DNA of 64,000 nt from Rhodobacter sp. GTDB lineage: Bacteria; Pseudomonadota; Alphaproteobacteria; Rhodobacterales; Rhodobacteraceae. The stretch is taken from contig JAIYAE010000017.1 in the NCBI GenBank assembly GCA_027489175.1, positions 34,840 through 98,839 on the forward strand, given 5' to 3'. Below the pieces are notes generated by a model. That model saw only the letters and a list, made by a program, of their open reading frames with translations. It made no database searches and was not told the origin of the DNA. The position numbers and the translations under genes are program-made. Positions 7,834-15,966 of the stretch are shown piece after piece. The first letter of the stretch is position 1, and each line of letters begins with the position of its first letter.

Positions 7834-7984
7834 GGCGCCAGCCAACCCGCCTCTGTATTTTGGTATGTTGGGCTAGAGCAGCCCGAAGCTAACTAACCTT
7901 TAACACCACCTAACGCTCACAGCCAACCCCGTGAAAGCCGTCACCCTGTCCCCCAGTCCATAAGTGGACTGAGGCCCGATCCCC

Positions 7985-8239
7985 TTGCGGACCCCCGCCG
8001 CCCGTGTCGCCCTACCCCATGCCCCGCAACCCAAACCAAGGCCTCGCCGCCCTTGGCCCACGATCCTCCTCCTCGCGGTGCTGACCCTCACCCTCCAGAC
8101 CCGCACGGCCGCCGACCTCCGCCTCCTCGCCCGCCTGACCGACGACCCGGAAACTCGCGCCGCAAATAACCACCGCCGCCCCACCGGACAGGCTTGGAAC
8201 ACCTTCCAACCCGCCCCCCAACCGTTAACGCAAGATTAA
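7985..8239 (+). CDS. Possible small membrane protein of 84 residues (uncertain)
   Basis: The frame starts at TTG and encodes a basic, proline-rich N-terminus, one hydrophobic segment (TILLLAVLTLTL) and a short polar tail. GC-rich third positions resemble native genes rather than the island. The ribosome site is poor. The stretch 7834-8303 holds nothing else I can support. AGCCAACCC followed by GTGAAA or GTTGAAA recurs at 7921 and 8248 and may mark a rearrangement boundary. Confidence 0.25.
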   Translation: MRTPAARVALPHAPQPKPRPRRPWPTILLLAVLTLTLQTRTAADLRLLARLTDDPETRAANNHRRPTGQAWNTFQPAPQPLTQD

Positions 8240-8303
8240 ATCGCGAAGCCAACCCGTTGAAATCGCAAGCCCCACCGCCCTGTCCCTGCCCGGGACACCC
8301 CTT

Positions 8304-9449
8304 TCAGAACCCCGCCTCCAGCCGCCTGATCAAGGCCCCCAGCATCGCCTGACACCTCTCAAGCTGCTCCACCGTGACGAACTCATCCGGCTTGTGCCCC
8401 TGCGCCATGGAACCCGGCCCGCAGATCACCGTGGGGATGGAAAGGCGCTGGTCGAAAAGCCCGCCTTCCGTCCCGAAGGCCACCTTGATCGTCCCATTCG
8501 CCCCAGTCAGCGCCTTGACGAAGTTCACCACCCCCGCGTCTGACGGCGTGCCGAGGCCGGGGTAGTCCCACAGCCGCTCCACCCGGATCGCGGCTTCCGG
8601 GAAGTCGGCCCGCAGGGGGGCCACGATCCCCTCCGCCGCCGCCTCCAGCCGGGTGATCAGGCCCGCCACGTCCTCTCCAGCCAGCGAGCGGATCTCGAAG
8701 TCCAGCACGGCATGGTTCGGCACGATGTTGACCTGCACCCCGCCCGACATCTTGCCCACATGCAGCGTGGTATAGGGCACGTCATAGTCGCCATCACGCA
8801 GCCCCGTAGCCGCGACTTCGGCCTGCAGCCCCCGCACCGCGCCAAGGAAATCCCCCGCAAGGTGGAGCGCGTTCAGCGCCAGCGGGGCCAGCGCCGAGTG
8901 CCCCTCGCGCCCTGTGCAGGTGGCCCGCAAGGCGACCTTCCCCTTGTGACCGGTCGCGACCTGCATCCCCGTGGGTTCGCCCACGATGCACATGCGGGGC
9001 CGGACCGGGGCCATGGCCAGCATGTCGATCAGACTGCGCACCCCCATGCAGCCGATCTCCTCATCATAGCTCAGCGCCAGATGCAGCGGCACCCGCAAGG
9101 GGCGGCTGGCCGCCAAAAGCATCGCCTCAACCGCGCAGGCGACAAAGCCCTTCATGTCCGCCGCCCCCCGCCCATAGATGCGGCCGTCAACCTCGGTCAG
9201 CGCGAAGGGCGGCATGGTCCAGGCCTGGCCGTCTACCGGCACGACATCGGTGTGGCCCGAGAGCATGACCCCCCCCTCGCCCGGGCCGACAGTGGCGTAA
9301 AGGTTCGCCTTCCCGCCTGTTTCGTCCGGGATCAGGGTGACGGCGATCCCCGCCCCCTCCAGCAGATCGCGGACATAGAGCATCAGCGCCATGTTCGGCC
9401 TGGAACTGACCGTATCGAATGCCAGAAGCCGCTCCAGAATCTCGCGCAT
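8304..9449 (-). CDS. argE: Acetylornithine deacetylase (M20 metallopeptidase family)
   Basis: This 381-residue M20-family enzyme would release ornithine from N-acetylornithine in arginine synthesis. Metal-site motifs are present: SGHTDVVPVDG (His66), YGRGAADMKG (Asp98), SYDEEIGCMG (catalytic Glu130 and metal Glu131), GEPT, and a C-terminal QGHKPDE histidine. The ATG at 9449 has GGAGG seven bases upstream. Close relatives include succinyl-diaminopimelate desuccinylase, but the spacing and the GTEGG..D segment fit ArgE best. It is divergent from the secreted-protein gene at 9565. Confidence 0.9.
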   Translation of the reverse strand: MREILERLLAFDTVSSRPNMALMLYVRDLLEGAGIAVTLIPDETGGKANLYATVGPGEGGVMLSGHTDVVPVDGQAWTMPPFALTEVDGRIYGRGAADMKGFVACAVEAMLLAASRPLRVPLHLALSYDEEIGCMGVRSLIDMLAMAPVRPRMCIVGEPTGMQVATGHKGKVALRATCTGREGHSALAPLALNALHLAGDFLGAVRGLQAEVAATGLRDGDYDVPYTTLHVGKMSGGVQVNIVPNHAVLDFEIRSLAGEDVAGLITRLEAAAEGIVAPLRADFPEAAIRVERLWDYPGLGTPSDAGVVNFVKALTGANGTIKVAFGTEGGLFDQRLSIPTVICGPGSMAQGHKPDEFVTVEQLERCQAMLGALIRRLEAGF

Positions 9450-9519
9450 TGCCCACCTCCGTTTGCCTTGTGCTAGCCGGATTTCGTTCGGGCCGAAAGC
9501 ATTCCTCACTTGTCCCGCA

Positions 9520-9534
9520 AGCCCGGCTTTGCCA
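9520..9534 (+). promoter_or_regulatory. Weak copy of the caspase-cluster motif upstream of 9565
   Basis: AGCCCGGCTTTGCCA shares the GG.TTTG.CA core of the motif found at 10250, 14397 and 19465 but lacks the outer TGA and GTCA symmetry. It lies about 30 bases before the first secreted-protein gene. It is listed only because the other three transcription units carry the motif. Confidence 0.25.
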
Positions 9535-9564
9535 CAGTCCGCTTCAGCCCCGGAAAGCCCTGAA

Positions 9565-10242
9565 ATGATCCGCCTTGCCGCCTTGCTTGCCACGCTCCTG
9601 TCCGCCGCCCCCGTTCAGGCCGAGGGTCCCAACCTCTCGGCAAACCCCGGCGGCGATACCGGCACGGCGCAGCGGCTGGTTCTGGCGCAGCGCAGCTGGC
9701 AACAGGCTCTGACCACCGGCGAAGCCCTGACGATGCTGGTGGCAATCCGCCTTGCGCGCAGCGTCACCCTGCGCCCCGCCCCGGCATGGGCCCGCACGAC
9801 CAGCGGCGCGCCCCTCCCCGAGGCCCCAACGGGCCGCACGGCCGCCCCCGACCCGGCTAGTGCGGCGGCGCTGGCCATCGTTCGCAACCTTGTCGCCGAT
9901 GATCCTGATTTGCAGGACCTGGCCTATGACCTTGATGCCCAGCTGCCCCGCAATCACACGGAAACCGCGACCGAGGCGAAGGCCGAGCTTGGGCCCGGGC
10001 AGACCGACAGCTGGCGCCTGCCCCTGTTCGGAGAGGTTGCCGCCGAACTGGCCCTGATCGGCGATGGCGACACTGCCTTGTCCTTAACCGTGCAGGACGA
10101 GGCGGGCCATACGGTCTGCGCCACGCCCCTGTCGCATGACCCCGCCCTTTGCCGGGTGACCCCGGCGCGCAACGGGTTCTTCACCGCCACCATCCACAAT
10201 CCCGGGGACATGGTGAACAGCTACCGGCTGATCGGCAACTGA
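9565..10242 (+). CDS. Secreted protein with C-terminal beta-rich CX10C domain, paralog 1 of 3
   Basis: The 225-residue protein has a signal peptide (IRLAALLATLLSAAPVQA). A helical region follows with GEALTMLVAIRLARS and LAIVRNLVADDPDLQDLAYDLDA. The C-terminal roughly 75 residues are beta-rich: WRLPLFGEVAAELALIGDGDT, a Cys-X10-Cys pair followed by a TPA motif, and the ending NSYRLIGN. The same plan occurs in the proteins at 10377 and 19556. The C-terminal part resembles PPC-type domains found on secreted proteases, but no catalytic residues are seen. It is likely cotranscribed with the gene at 10377. Periplasmic or extracellular location is inferred; function is unknown. Confidence 0.85.
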   Translation: MIRLAALLATLLSAAPVQAEGPNLSANPGGDTGTAQRLVLAQRSWQQALTTGEALTMLVAIRLARSVTLRPAPAWARTTSGAPLPEAPTGRTAAPDPASAAALAIVRNLVADDPDLQDLAYDLDAQLPRNHTETATEAKAELGPGQTDSWRLPLFGEVAAELALIGDGDTALSLTVQDEAGHTVCATPLSHDPALCRVTPARNGFFTATIHNPGDMVNSYRLIGN

Positions 10243-10249
10243 CCGGGGG

Positions 10250-10264
10250 TGAAGGCATTTGTCA
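10250..10264 (+). promoter_or_regulatory. Candidate operator: caspase-cluster motif, site 1
   Basis: TGAAGGCATTTGTCA matches the sequences at 14397-14411 and, on the reverse strand, 19465-19479. It lies just after the stop of paralog 1 and 113 bases before paralog 2. It may bind the response regulator encoded at 17325. Confidence 0.5.
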
Positions 10265-10376
10265 CGCCGGCATCCCTTCTCAAACCGCAGGCCGCCTGCC
10301 AAGCTGGACAGGCTCGCTGCCCCGTTCGGCCCAGACCCGGGTCCGACGCCTTGGATCGCAACCCACAGGATCAGAC

Positions 10377-11198
10377 ATGATGCCCCCATTCCCTTCGCGT
10401 GCGCTGGTGACAACCGCGCTGGTCGCGCTGACCCTTCCCGCCTTTGCCCAGGACCGATCAGGCACGAACATTGACCCTGCTGCCACCGCGCGCGCCGCCG
10501 AGGGCGCGACGACGATGGGCCTCGCGCAAGACCTTTACGATGTGGGCCTGGCCCAGGGGGATGCGCTGACGGTTCTGGCTGCGGCGAAACTGGCCGCTTC
10601 GGTCAACGTCACCCCTGCCGAAGCCGCAGCGCTTGACCCGGCACGGATCGCCTTTGCCGAGGGCGAGGAGGAGAGCCTGCGCAAGACCGCCACCCCGTCT
10701 GCCGCCCCCGCCGCCCCAGACCCTGTCCTGGCCGATGCACCGCGCCCGGCGGCCAAGGCCAGCTTCTTCACCGCCACGTCGGACGAAGAAGGCGCCGCCG
10801 AAGGCCCGCTGACCGCCGAGGCGATGTTCGCCACCGCGACCGACCTTGCCGCTGGAGACGAGGCCCTTTTGGGCCTGATCGCGGATGCGATGGCCGAAAC
10901 CGCGCGCGGGCGGATCGGCGGCGCGGTGCAATGGCTGTCCCGCCTGCCCGCCGGCCAGACCGACGTCTGGGAGATCCCGTTCTACGGCAATTCCTACGCC
11001 GAAATCGCGGTCTACGGCGATGGCGACACCGATCTTGACGTGGCCATCACGGACGAAAACGGCAATGTTTTTTGCTATGACGTCAGCGGGTCGGACTCGC
11101 TTTACTGCGACTTCACCCCCGCCTGGGATGGCTATTTCTACGTCACGGTCCAGAACATGGGCGGCGTGCGCAACAGCTATCATCTGATGACGAACTAG
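10377..11198 (+). CDS. Secreted protein with C-terminal beta-rich CX10C domain, paralog 2 of 3
   Basis: The 273-residue protein starts at a double ATG (10377/10380) and has a signal peptide (ALVTTALVALTLPAFAQ). The helical part contains GDALTVLAAAKLAASV and LAAGDEALLGLIADAMAE, matching paralogs 1 and 3. A proline/alanine-rich linker separates them. The C-terminal domain holds WEIPFYGNSYAEIAVYGDGDT, a Cys-X10-Cys pair, FTPAWDGYF and the ending NSYHLMTN. It faces the chymotrypsin-fold protease gene, and a GC hairpin (about 11225-11243) lies between them. No enzymatic motif is visible. A role as a binding, scaffold or substrate protein for the neighbouring proteases is an inference. Confidence 0.87.
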   Translation: MMPPFPSRALVTTALVALTLPAFAQDRSGTNIDPAATARAAEGATTMGLAQDLYDVGLAQGDALTVLAAAKLAASVNVTPAEAAALDPARIAFAEGEEESLRKTATPSAAPAAPDPVLADAPRPAAKASFFTATSDEEGAAEGPLTAEAMFATATDLAAGDEALLGLIADAMAETARGRIGGAVQWLSRLPAGQTDVWEIPFYGNSYAEIAVYGDGDTDLDVAITDENGNVFCYDVSGSDSLYCDFTPAWDGYFYVTVQNMGGVRNSYHLMTN

Positions 11199-11224
11199 GG
11201 CCAGCCGCCCTACGGGGCCCCGGG

Positions 11225-11243
11225 CGCGGCCCCTTCGGCCGCG
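11225..11243. terminator. GC hairpin between convergent genes (possible terminator)
   Basis: CGCGGCC-CCTTC-GGCCGCG lies between the convergent stops at 11198 and 11308, without a clear T tract. A downstream TGCCGCGGCACGCGGC string also occurs at about 2043-2058. Confidence 0.4.
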
Positions 11244-11307
11244 TCTGGGGGGAAAAGACCTGCCGCGGCACGCGGCGCCGCAAGATCACGGCCCGATCAG
11301 GTCGGGA

Positions 11308-12366
11308 TCAGGGGTTAGCCGCGATCACCTCGTTCAGCCAAGGCACGAACTTGGAGATATCCGTATAGGCGGAAAAAAGCGCCGTCTCTTCGCAGCCATG
11401 CCCCGAGGTGGCACTCAAGCCCCAGCTGACGATACCCGCCTGAATGTAGGTTCCGTCATCCAAGGGCACGACCAGGGGCCCGCCGCTGTCGCCATTGCAG
11501 CTGGTCTTGCCGCCCTCAAAGGTGCCCGAACAGATCATGTTCTCGCTGACCGGCATCGGCGCGCGGGCCACGAGCTCATCCCAGATCGCATAGGCATCTT
11601 CTTCGCCGACGCCCAGCGTCTGGGCCGCATAGGCAAAGCCATCCGACGCATCTGCGGCCCGCTCTTCCAGCATCGAGGCATTGCACAGGTCCCGGTCCAG
11701 AATCTGGATCTCAGCCTGGCGCAGGTCAGGCGACGGGGCGGACCCTTCCTGCAGGCCCCAGCCGGTGACGATGGTCGTCACCCCCTGCTGGTTGATCAGG
11801 CTGCCATATTCGGCATCCGGCACCTCGATCAGCGCATAGGGCACCTGGGGCGCACGGCTCAATTGGATCAGGGCGATGTCGAAATCGAACTGGCTGCCGT
11901 CATAGGACGGATGCCGGAAGATCGCCTGCACCGGGATCAGGTCGCCCATCCCCGGCATCAACCGGTTCGTGCCCGCAAGGATCGCCACGTCCTGCGGCGC
12001 AAGATCGACAAAGCTGCCGTCCTCCTGCGCCATGTTGATGCAATGCGCCGCCGTCAGCACCCAGCGGTCCATGACGAGCGAGCCACCACAGAACTGGCTG
12101 TCGGTCCCGACCTCGGCCCCGCCGACCATAAGGGCAACCTGCCAGGGCCAGGCCCCGTCCGCCGCAACCTCACCGCCGATCACCTTGGCACCTGCCGTCT
12201 CGGCCGTGGCCGCCCGCGCCGCCTTGGCCCCCGATTTCGCATAATCGAAGGGTGAGCTTCCGGCCCCCTTGACCGTAAGCGCAAAGCCCGGCGTCTCTTC
12301 CGCGGCGGCGGAGGTTGCCAGAAGCAGCGCCATGGCTGCGGTCCTGCAGATCAGGGAAGGCGTCAT
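11308..12366 (-). CDS. Secreted chymotrypsin-fold (S1) serine protease with zymogen-like propeptide
   Basis: The 352-residue protein has a signal peptide (ICRTAAMALLLATSAAA), then a propeptide to about residue 61. The typical mature S1 start follows: a lysine, then VIGGEVAADGAWPWQVAL. The catalytic triad is intact: His108 (TAAHC), Asp163 (DFDIAL) and Ser294 (CNGDSGGPL). Position 189 of chymotrypsin numbering is Thr288 rather than Asp, so trypsin-like Arg/Lys preference is not expected. ATG at 12366 has GGAG six bases upstream. It follows the caspase gene by 25 bases in the same direction, so the two are probably cotranscribed. Activation after Lys61 by another protease is an inference from the zymogen layout. 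Confidence 0.92.
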   Translation of the reverse strand: MTPSLICRTAAMALLLATSAAAEETPGFALTVKGAGSSPFDYAKSGAKAARAATAETAGAKVIGGEVAADGAWPWQVALMVGGAEVGTDSQFCGGSLVMDRWVLTAAHCINMAQEDGSFVDLAPQDVAILAGTNRLMPGMGDLIPVQAIFRHPSYDGSQFDFDIALIQLSRAPQVPYALIEVPDAEYGSLINQQGVTTIVTGWGLQEGSAPSPDLRQAEIQILDRDLCNASMLEERAADASDGFAYAAQTLGVGEEDAYAIWDELVARAPMPVSENMICSGTFEGGKTSCNGDSGGPLVVPLDDGTYIQAGIVSWGLSATSGHGCEETALFSAYTDISKFVPWLNEVIAANP

Positions 12367-12391
12367 CGGGCACTCCATCGCAAGGTCGGTG

Positions 12392-14344
12392 TCATTCGGC
12401 AAAGGGGGTCACGCGCACCACCTGGCGGATCATCGTCAGGGTGGCGGGTTTCAGGGAAAAGCCACGGGTCACGGCGCCGTCCAGGGGCAGGCGGCTTTCC
12501 AGCCAAAGGGTCATCGGGTCGGTGCCTGCAAGGTCACGCATGGCCCCTGGGTCCGCAAGGCCCGTCAGGTCAAGGCGGGGCATAGCGGGATCGGCCGGCA
12601 CCGCCAGCACCCAGATCTCTTCCAGCCCCACCGTGCTGTCCGCCTCGATCATCAGGCCGACGCGGACGCTTTCGCCCGGGGCCAGCCGGTTGGCAAGGTT
12701 CTGCGACGGCCAGATCGGCGAGACGGTAAAGTCGGCGGCGAAGTAAAGGACGCTGACATCCTGCGCCTTCCCGCCTGAGTTGGTCAGCGTCAGCCAAAGC
12801 TGGTCACAGGGGTTCACCCCGTCGGCGGGGTCGTGTGGGGCAGCTTCGGCAACGGCGCCGCAGCCCGGCCCGGCGGCGCGACGCGCCACTGCCACCGTCA
12901 GCGCGGGCTTGCCGGTCAGCGACCGTCCGGCCGCCCCCGCCAGCACCGCGCGGAGGCCAAGGCCATGGGCGGCGGTTTCCAGCGTCCGGGCCGTGGCCTC
13001 ATTCTCGCTTTCGCCGGGCATGGGCGTGATCCGGGGCGATGATCCCGGCCCGGCCGGATCCAGCACTCCATCCGCCCCGGCCAGCGCGACCGTCCCCCCG
13101 GTCAGGATCGGCACCAGATCGGGCTTTTGGCCTGGCGCGGGGCGGGTGGGGGCAAGGGCCGCCTCCCAAGCCGTATAGTCCATGCCATCCGCCGCATCGG
13201 CCCGCACCGGGGCCGCGAGCACCAGGGGCTTGGGCGGCGGGGTGCTGACCACCTCGGCCCAGGCGGCGGCTTCGGGCACGGGGCCTGACAGCGTGGCCTC
13301 ACGCGCTGTCACCTTGCCCAAGGGCAGAATGCCAAGTGCCTCGCCGCCCGCTGGACCGGCGTAAAGCGCGACCTCGGCACCCTCGGCCAGCCCGTGCAAA
13401 AGGCCCGCTGACAGCTTGCCCCCTTCCACGGCCAGCCGCGCCGCGGCGGCACCGGTTCCGAACACCTGCGCCTGCAGGAGTGTGCCCTCACCATCCGGCA
13501 TTTGCCGGGCGGGGCCTTGCACCATGGCTTCGGTCGTGGCGGCAAACACTTGCGCCCAACTGGCCTGATCCGCGCCTTGCAGGGTCTGCGCCAGCCGCAA
13601 GGTGAACTCGCCATGCCAGGTGCCATCGGCCATCGGGTATTCAAACGACCGCTGATCGGATTGTGAGGAGTAGAGGAACACGAAATCTCCGGACAGCGGC
13701 GGCACGGGATTGCCCGCCGCAGGCGTGACGTCATCCGGGATGCCCAGCGCCGCCTCATCCACCACCCGCGCCACGCCCGCACCGCCCAGCGCGCGGAACC
13801 CGGTGGCGGAATGGCAGGCGTCGATCAGCCCCACGACCTGCACCCCGCGCGACAGCATGCCTTGCGCCCAGGCTTGCAGTTCATCATCAAGGATCGCGTT
13901 TTCCACCGCGCCGATGGCCCCTTCCCACCCCGCAGCATCGGCGGGCAGAAGAATCTCATCATACCCCCCGCCTTCATCGCCCGACATGTCAGGGGCCTGC
14001 GCGCCGTGGCCGGAGAAGTAGAACACCACCGCATCCCCGGGGGTGGAGGTTGCGGCGACCTCCTCCATCGCCGCAAGGATATCGGTGCGAAGCGGGGGGG
14101 CGGTTGTCACGCCTGCCGGCAAGCCGGTGGGGTCTGCGGTCAGGACCGTCATCGCATCAGGCTTCACCCCCCGCAGCGCCAGGGTTTCGGCCATTAGCCG
14201 CACGTCGTTCGAGGGGCCCTTCAGGTCAGCGTCAAGCACGAGGTAATCCCCGACCCCCACCAGCACCGCACGCAACTCGGCCAGGGCCGGAGGGGCGGTC
14301 AGGACAGCCACAAGGCCGAGAAGGGAGGAGAAGGTCAGGCGCAT
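12392..14344 (-). CDS. Secreted caspase-family protease 1 with C-terminal DUF4384-like domain
   Basis: The 650-residue protein has a signal peptide (residues 1-22) and then a caspase-fold domain. KGPSNDVRLMAETL (about 42-55) is followed by the catalytic His113 in YFSGHGAQ and Cys177 in LIDACHSATG. A middle beta segment contains LLHGLAEGAEVALYAG. The C-terminal region (about 560-620) has DQLWLTLTNSG and VSVLYFAADFTVS, resembling DUF4384. The layout repeats that of the caspase at 20179, so the two are paralogs. The signal peptide places it outside the cytoplasm, unlike most caspase-fold immune effectors. It heads a unit with the S1 protease, and the candidate operator at 14383-14411 lies about 40-67 bases upstream. 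Confidence 0.92.
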   Translation of the reverse strand: MRLTFSSLLGLVAVLTAPPALAELRAVLVGVGDYLVLDADLKGPSNDVRLMAETLALRGVKPDAMTVLTADPTGLPAGVTTAPPLRTDILAAMEEVAATSTPGDAVVFYFSGHGAQAPDMSGDEGGGYDEILLPADAAGWEGAIGAVENAILDDELQAWAQGMLSRGVQVVGLIDACHSATGFRALGGAGVARVVDEAALGIPDDVTPAAGNPVPPLSGDFVFLYSSQSDQRSFEYPMADGTWHGEFTLRLAQTLQGADQASWAQVFAATTEAMVQGPARQMPDGEGTLLQAQVFGTGAAAARLAVEGGKLSAGLLHGLAEGAEVALYAGPAGGEALGILPLGKVTAREATLSGPVPEAAAWAEVVSTPPPKPLVLAAPVRADAADGMDYTAWEAALAPTRPAPGQKPDLVPILTGGTVALAGADGVLDPAGPGSSPRITPMPGESENEATARTLETAAHGLGLRAVLAGAAGRSLTGKPALTVAVARRAAGPGCGAVAEAAPHDPADGVNPCDQLWLTLTNSGGKAQDVSVLYFAADFTVSPIWPSQNLANRLAPGESVRVGLMIEADSTVGLEEIWVLAVPADPAMPRLDLTGLADPGAMRDLAGTDPMTLWLESRLPLDGAVTRGFSLKPATLTMIRQVVRVTPFAE

Positions 14345-14382
14345 GATGCGGCAACGATAACCAAGGGTCGCAACGGGACAAG

Positions 14383-14411
14383 TGTCATCCTGCGGATGAC
14401 CGGATTTGTCA
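14383..14411 (-). promoter_or_regulatory. Candidate operator upstream of caspase 1: overlapping GTCAT half-sites (site 2)
   Basis: GTCATCC-TGC-GGATGAC (14383-14399) is a perfect inverted repeat. It overlaps TGACCGGATTTGTCA (14397-14411), the motif shared with 10250 and 19465. Three GTCA half-sites thus lie within 29 bases, about 40-67 bases before the caspase 1 ATG. The remaining gap up to the patatin stop at 14503 shows no gene. Confidence 0.55.
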
Positions 14412-14502
14412 TCGGCGGGGGGGCAGGCAGGGGGGCCCGATATCTTCCTGCCGCCGAAGTCAGGCGGACGGGCCAAATGCTGCACCTGCCGAACCCGCCG
14501 CT

Positions 14503-15945
14503 CTAGTTCCCCAGCGGCATGACCCTGCGCCCGCCCGCAGCGATGCCGTCTTCGATCCGCCCCTCCACATCGTTGCCGGACAAGGAGGCGAGGAAGCCGT
14601 TGAATTCCGGCGTCATGCGGGTGGCCAGACGTCCGGCCTCGATCACCATATCCACCTGGCCCGGCTGCAGCTTCAGGCGGGTCGGGACGGCATTCAGCGC
14701 GTCGCGCATGTCGGGGGGCAGGCTGGCGAAACTGGCCTCACCGACGAAGAGCTTGACGTCCTTGCAGTCCCATCCGGCGGTGGACCCGCGCAGGCGGCGC
14801 ACCTCCTCCAGTGGCAAGGCGCAGCGCCATTCGATCAGTTCCGCCTCCCAGAACCGCAGCTCGCCGCGCATGGAGTCGTAGCCGGACCGCGACGCCGCCG
14901 ACATCGCACTGGTGGCAATCGACATGGCAAGGTTCACGCCCCCGGGACCTGAGACCTTTTGCGTCCAGTCGTAATCTTCTTCCACCCCGGCATTGGCGAC
15001 CAGAAACAGCATCCGCTTCAGCTTCACCGCCTCTTCGGCTGTCAGTGGGGCGTAAGGCACCTGCGCGCGGGCGCGTTCGACGGCCAGACCCGTGGTGCCG
15101 AAGTTGTCGGTGATCCCGCCATCGAGGAGTTTGACGAACTTCACCTCATCCGGGTTGGTGTAGCTTTCCAGCGCCCTTGCATGGGCGCGCATGGCGGCCG
15201 TCGCTTCGGGGTTATAGCGGGCGGCGGTCAGCCAATCAGGTTCAACATAGTCGCACTTGCCCTGATGGGCCTGCAGAACAATGGGGGTGAAGACCAGGGG
15301 GAAGGCCGCGCTGGCGGCAACCGCCTCACTAAGGCGCACCTTGGAGAGGTCAGAGCAAAGGGCATCGAATGTCTCAGGCGAAAACAGGAACGGCGTGTTG
15401 TTCGCCATGTCCGTGGCGTTGATCCAGGTCTTGATGCGTGAGGCTTTGCGAAGATCGCCGAAGGTGGCGCCGTTGAACAGGGTGTCGTCCAGATAGCGCC
15501 CGAACGTGTCGCGCCCGTTCACCCCGCCGGCCACCCCCTTGGCAATGGTCAGGGGGTTGAGGCCCGAGGTGACCATATAGGCCTCACCATCCGTCAACAG
15601 GAAATCTTCCCGGAACCCGGTCAGGCCGGCGGGGCCCTTCAGCCCGAACTGCGCCGCCATGATCGATCCGCCAGAAACGCCCGAGACCAGCCGCACCTGA
15701 TCCAGAAGGCCGTCGGGCGTGCCGGTTTCCACGCCTGCCGCGCGAAGTTCTTCCAGCATGCCGTAGGCGAAGGACGTGGCCCGGAAGCCGCCGCCAGAGA
15801 AGGCAAGGCCGATGTAAAGCTCACCGTCCCCCACCACCGCAGGTTCCACCAGGCTGGCGTTCTCGCCCTGCAAGGGCTGGTTCTGCGGTTGGTTCCAGGG
15901 CGCGCAGCCCAGAAGGACAAGCAAGGACAGCAGGGAACGCCGCAT
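14503..15945 (-). CDS. Patatin-like phospholipase lipoprotein
   Basis: The 480-residue protein starts with a lipoprotein signal (LLVLLGC, lipidated Cys14 followed by Ala), so it is probably anchored in the outer membrane. The patatin domain shows the oxyanion loop FSGGGFRA, the nucleophile elbow GVSGGS (Ser91) and the catalytic aspartate in LLDGGITDN (Asp275). Such enzymes cleave acyl chains from phospholipids. It lies 21 bases after the histidine kinase gene in the same direction, so it is the last gene of the HtrA-RR-HK unit. It may be a membrane-acting effector of the cluster; substrate and regulation are unknown. Confidence 0.88.
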   Translation of the reverse strand: MRRSLLSLLVLLGCAPWNQPQNQPLQGENASLVEPAVVGDGELYIGLAFSGGGFRATSFAYGMLEELRAAGVETGTPDGLLDQVRLVSGVSGGSIMAAQFGLKGPAGLTGFREDFLLTDGEAYMVTSGLNPLTIAKGVAGGVNGRDTFGRYLDDTLFNGATFGDLRKASRIKTWINATDMANNTPFLFSPETFDALCSDLSKVRLSEAVAASAAFPLVFTPIVLQAHQGKCDYVEPDWLTAARYNPEATAAMRAHARALESYTNPDEVKFVKLLDGGITDNFGTTGLAVERARAQVPYAPLTAEEAVKLKRMLFLVANAGVEEDYDWTQKVSGPGGVNLAMSIATSAMSAASRSGYDSMRGELRFWEAELIEWRCALPLEEVRRLRGSTAGWDCKDVKLFVGEASFASLPPDMRDALNAVPTRLKLQPGQVDMVIEAGRLATRMTPEFNGFLASLSGNDVEGRIEDGIAAGGRRVMPLGN

Positions 15946-15966
15946 GAAGGTACCGGGCCGTAAGGG

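Noticed and set aside
6400..7900. Insertion-sequence ends or transposase in the AT-rich island
   Set aside because: No terminal inverted repeats, target-site duplication or transposase motifs were visible at either boundary.
7834..8303. 3' half of the broken methyltransferase after the AT-rich island
   Set aside because: None of the frames here shows methyltransferase motifs, so the other part of the gene seems deleted rather than displaced.
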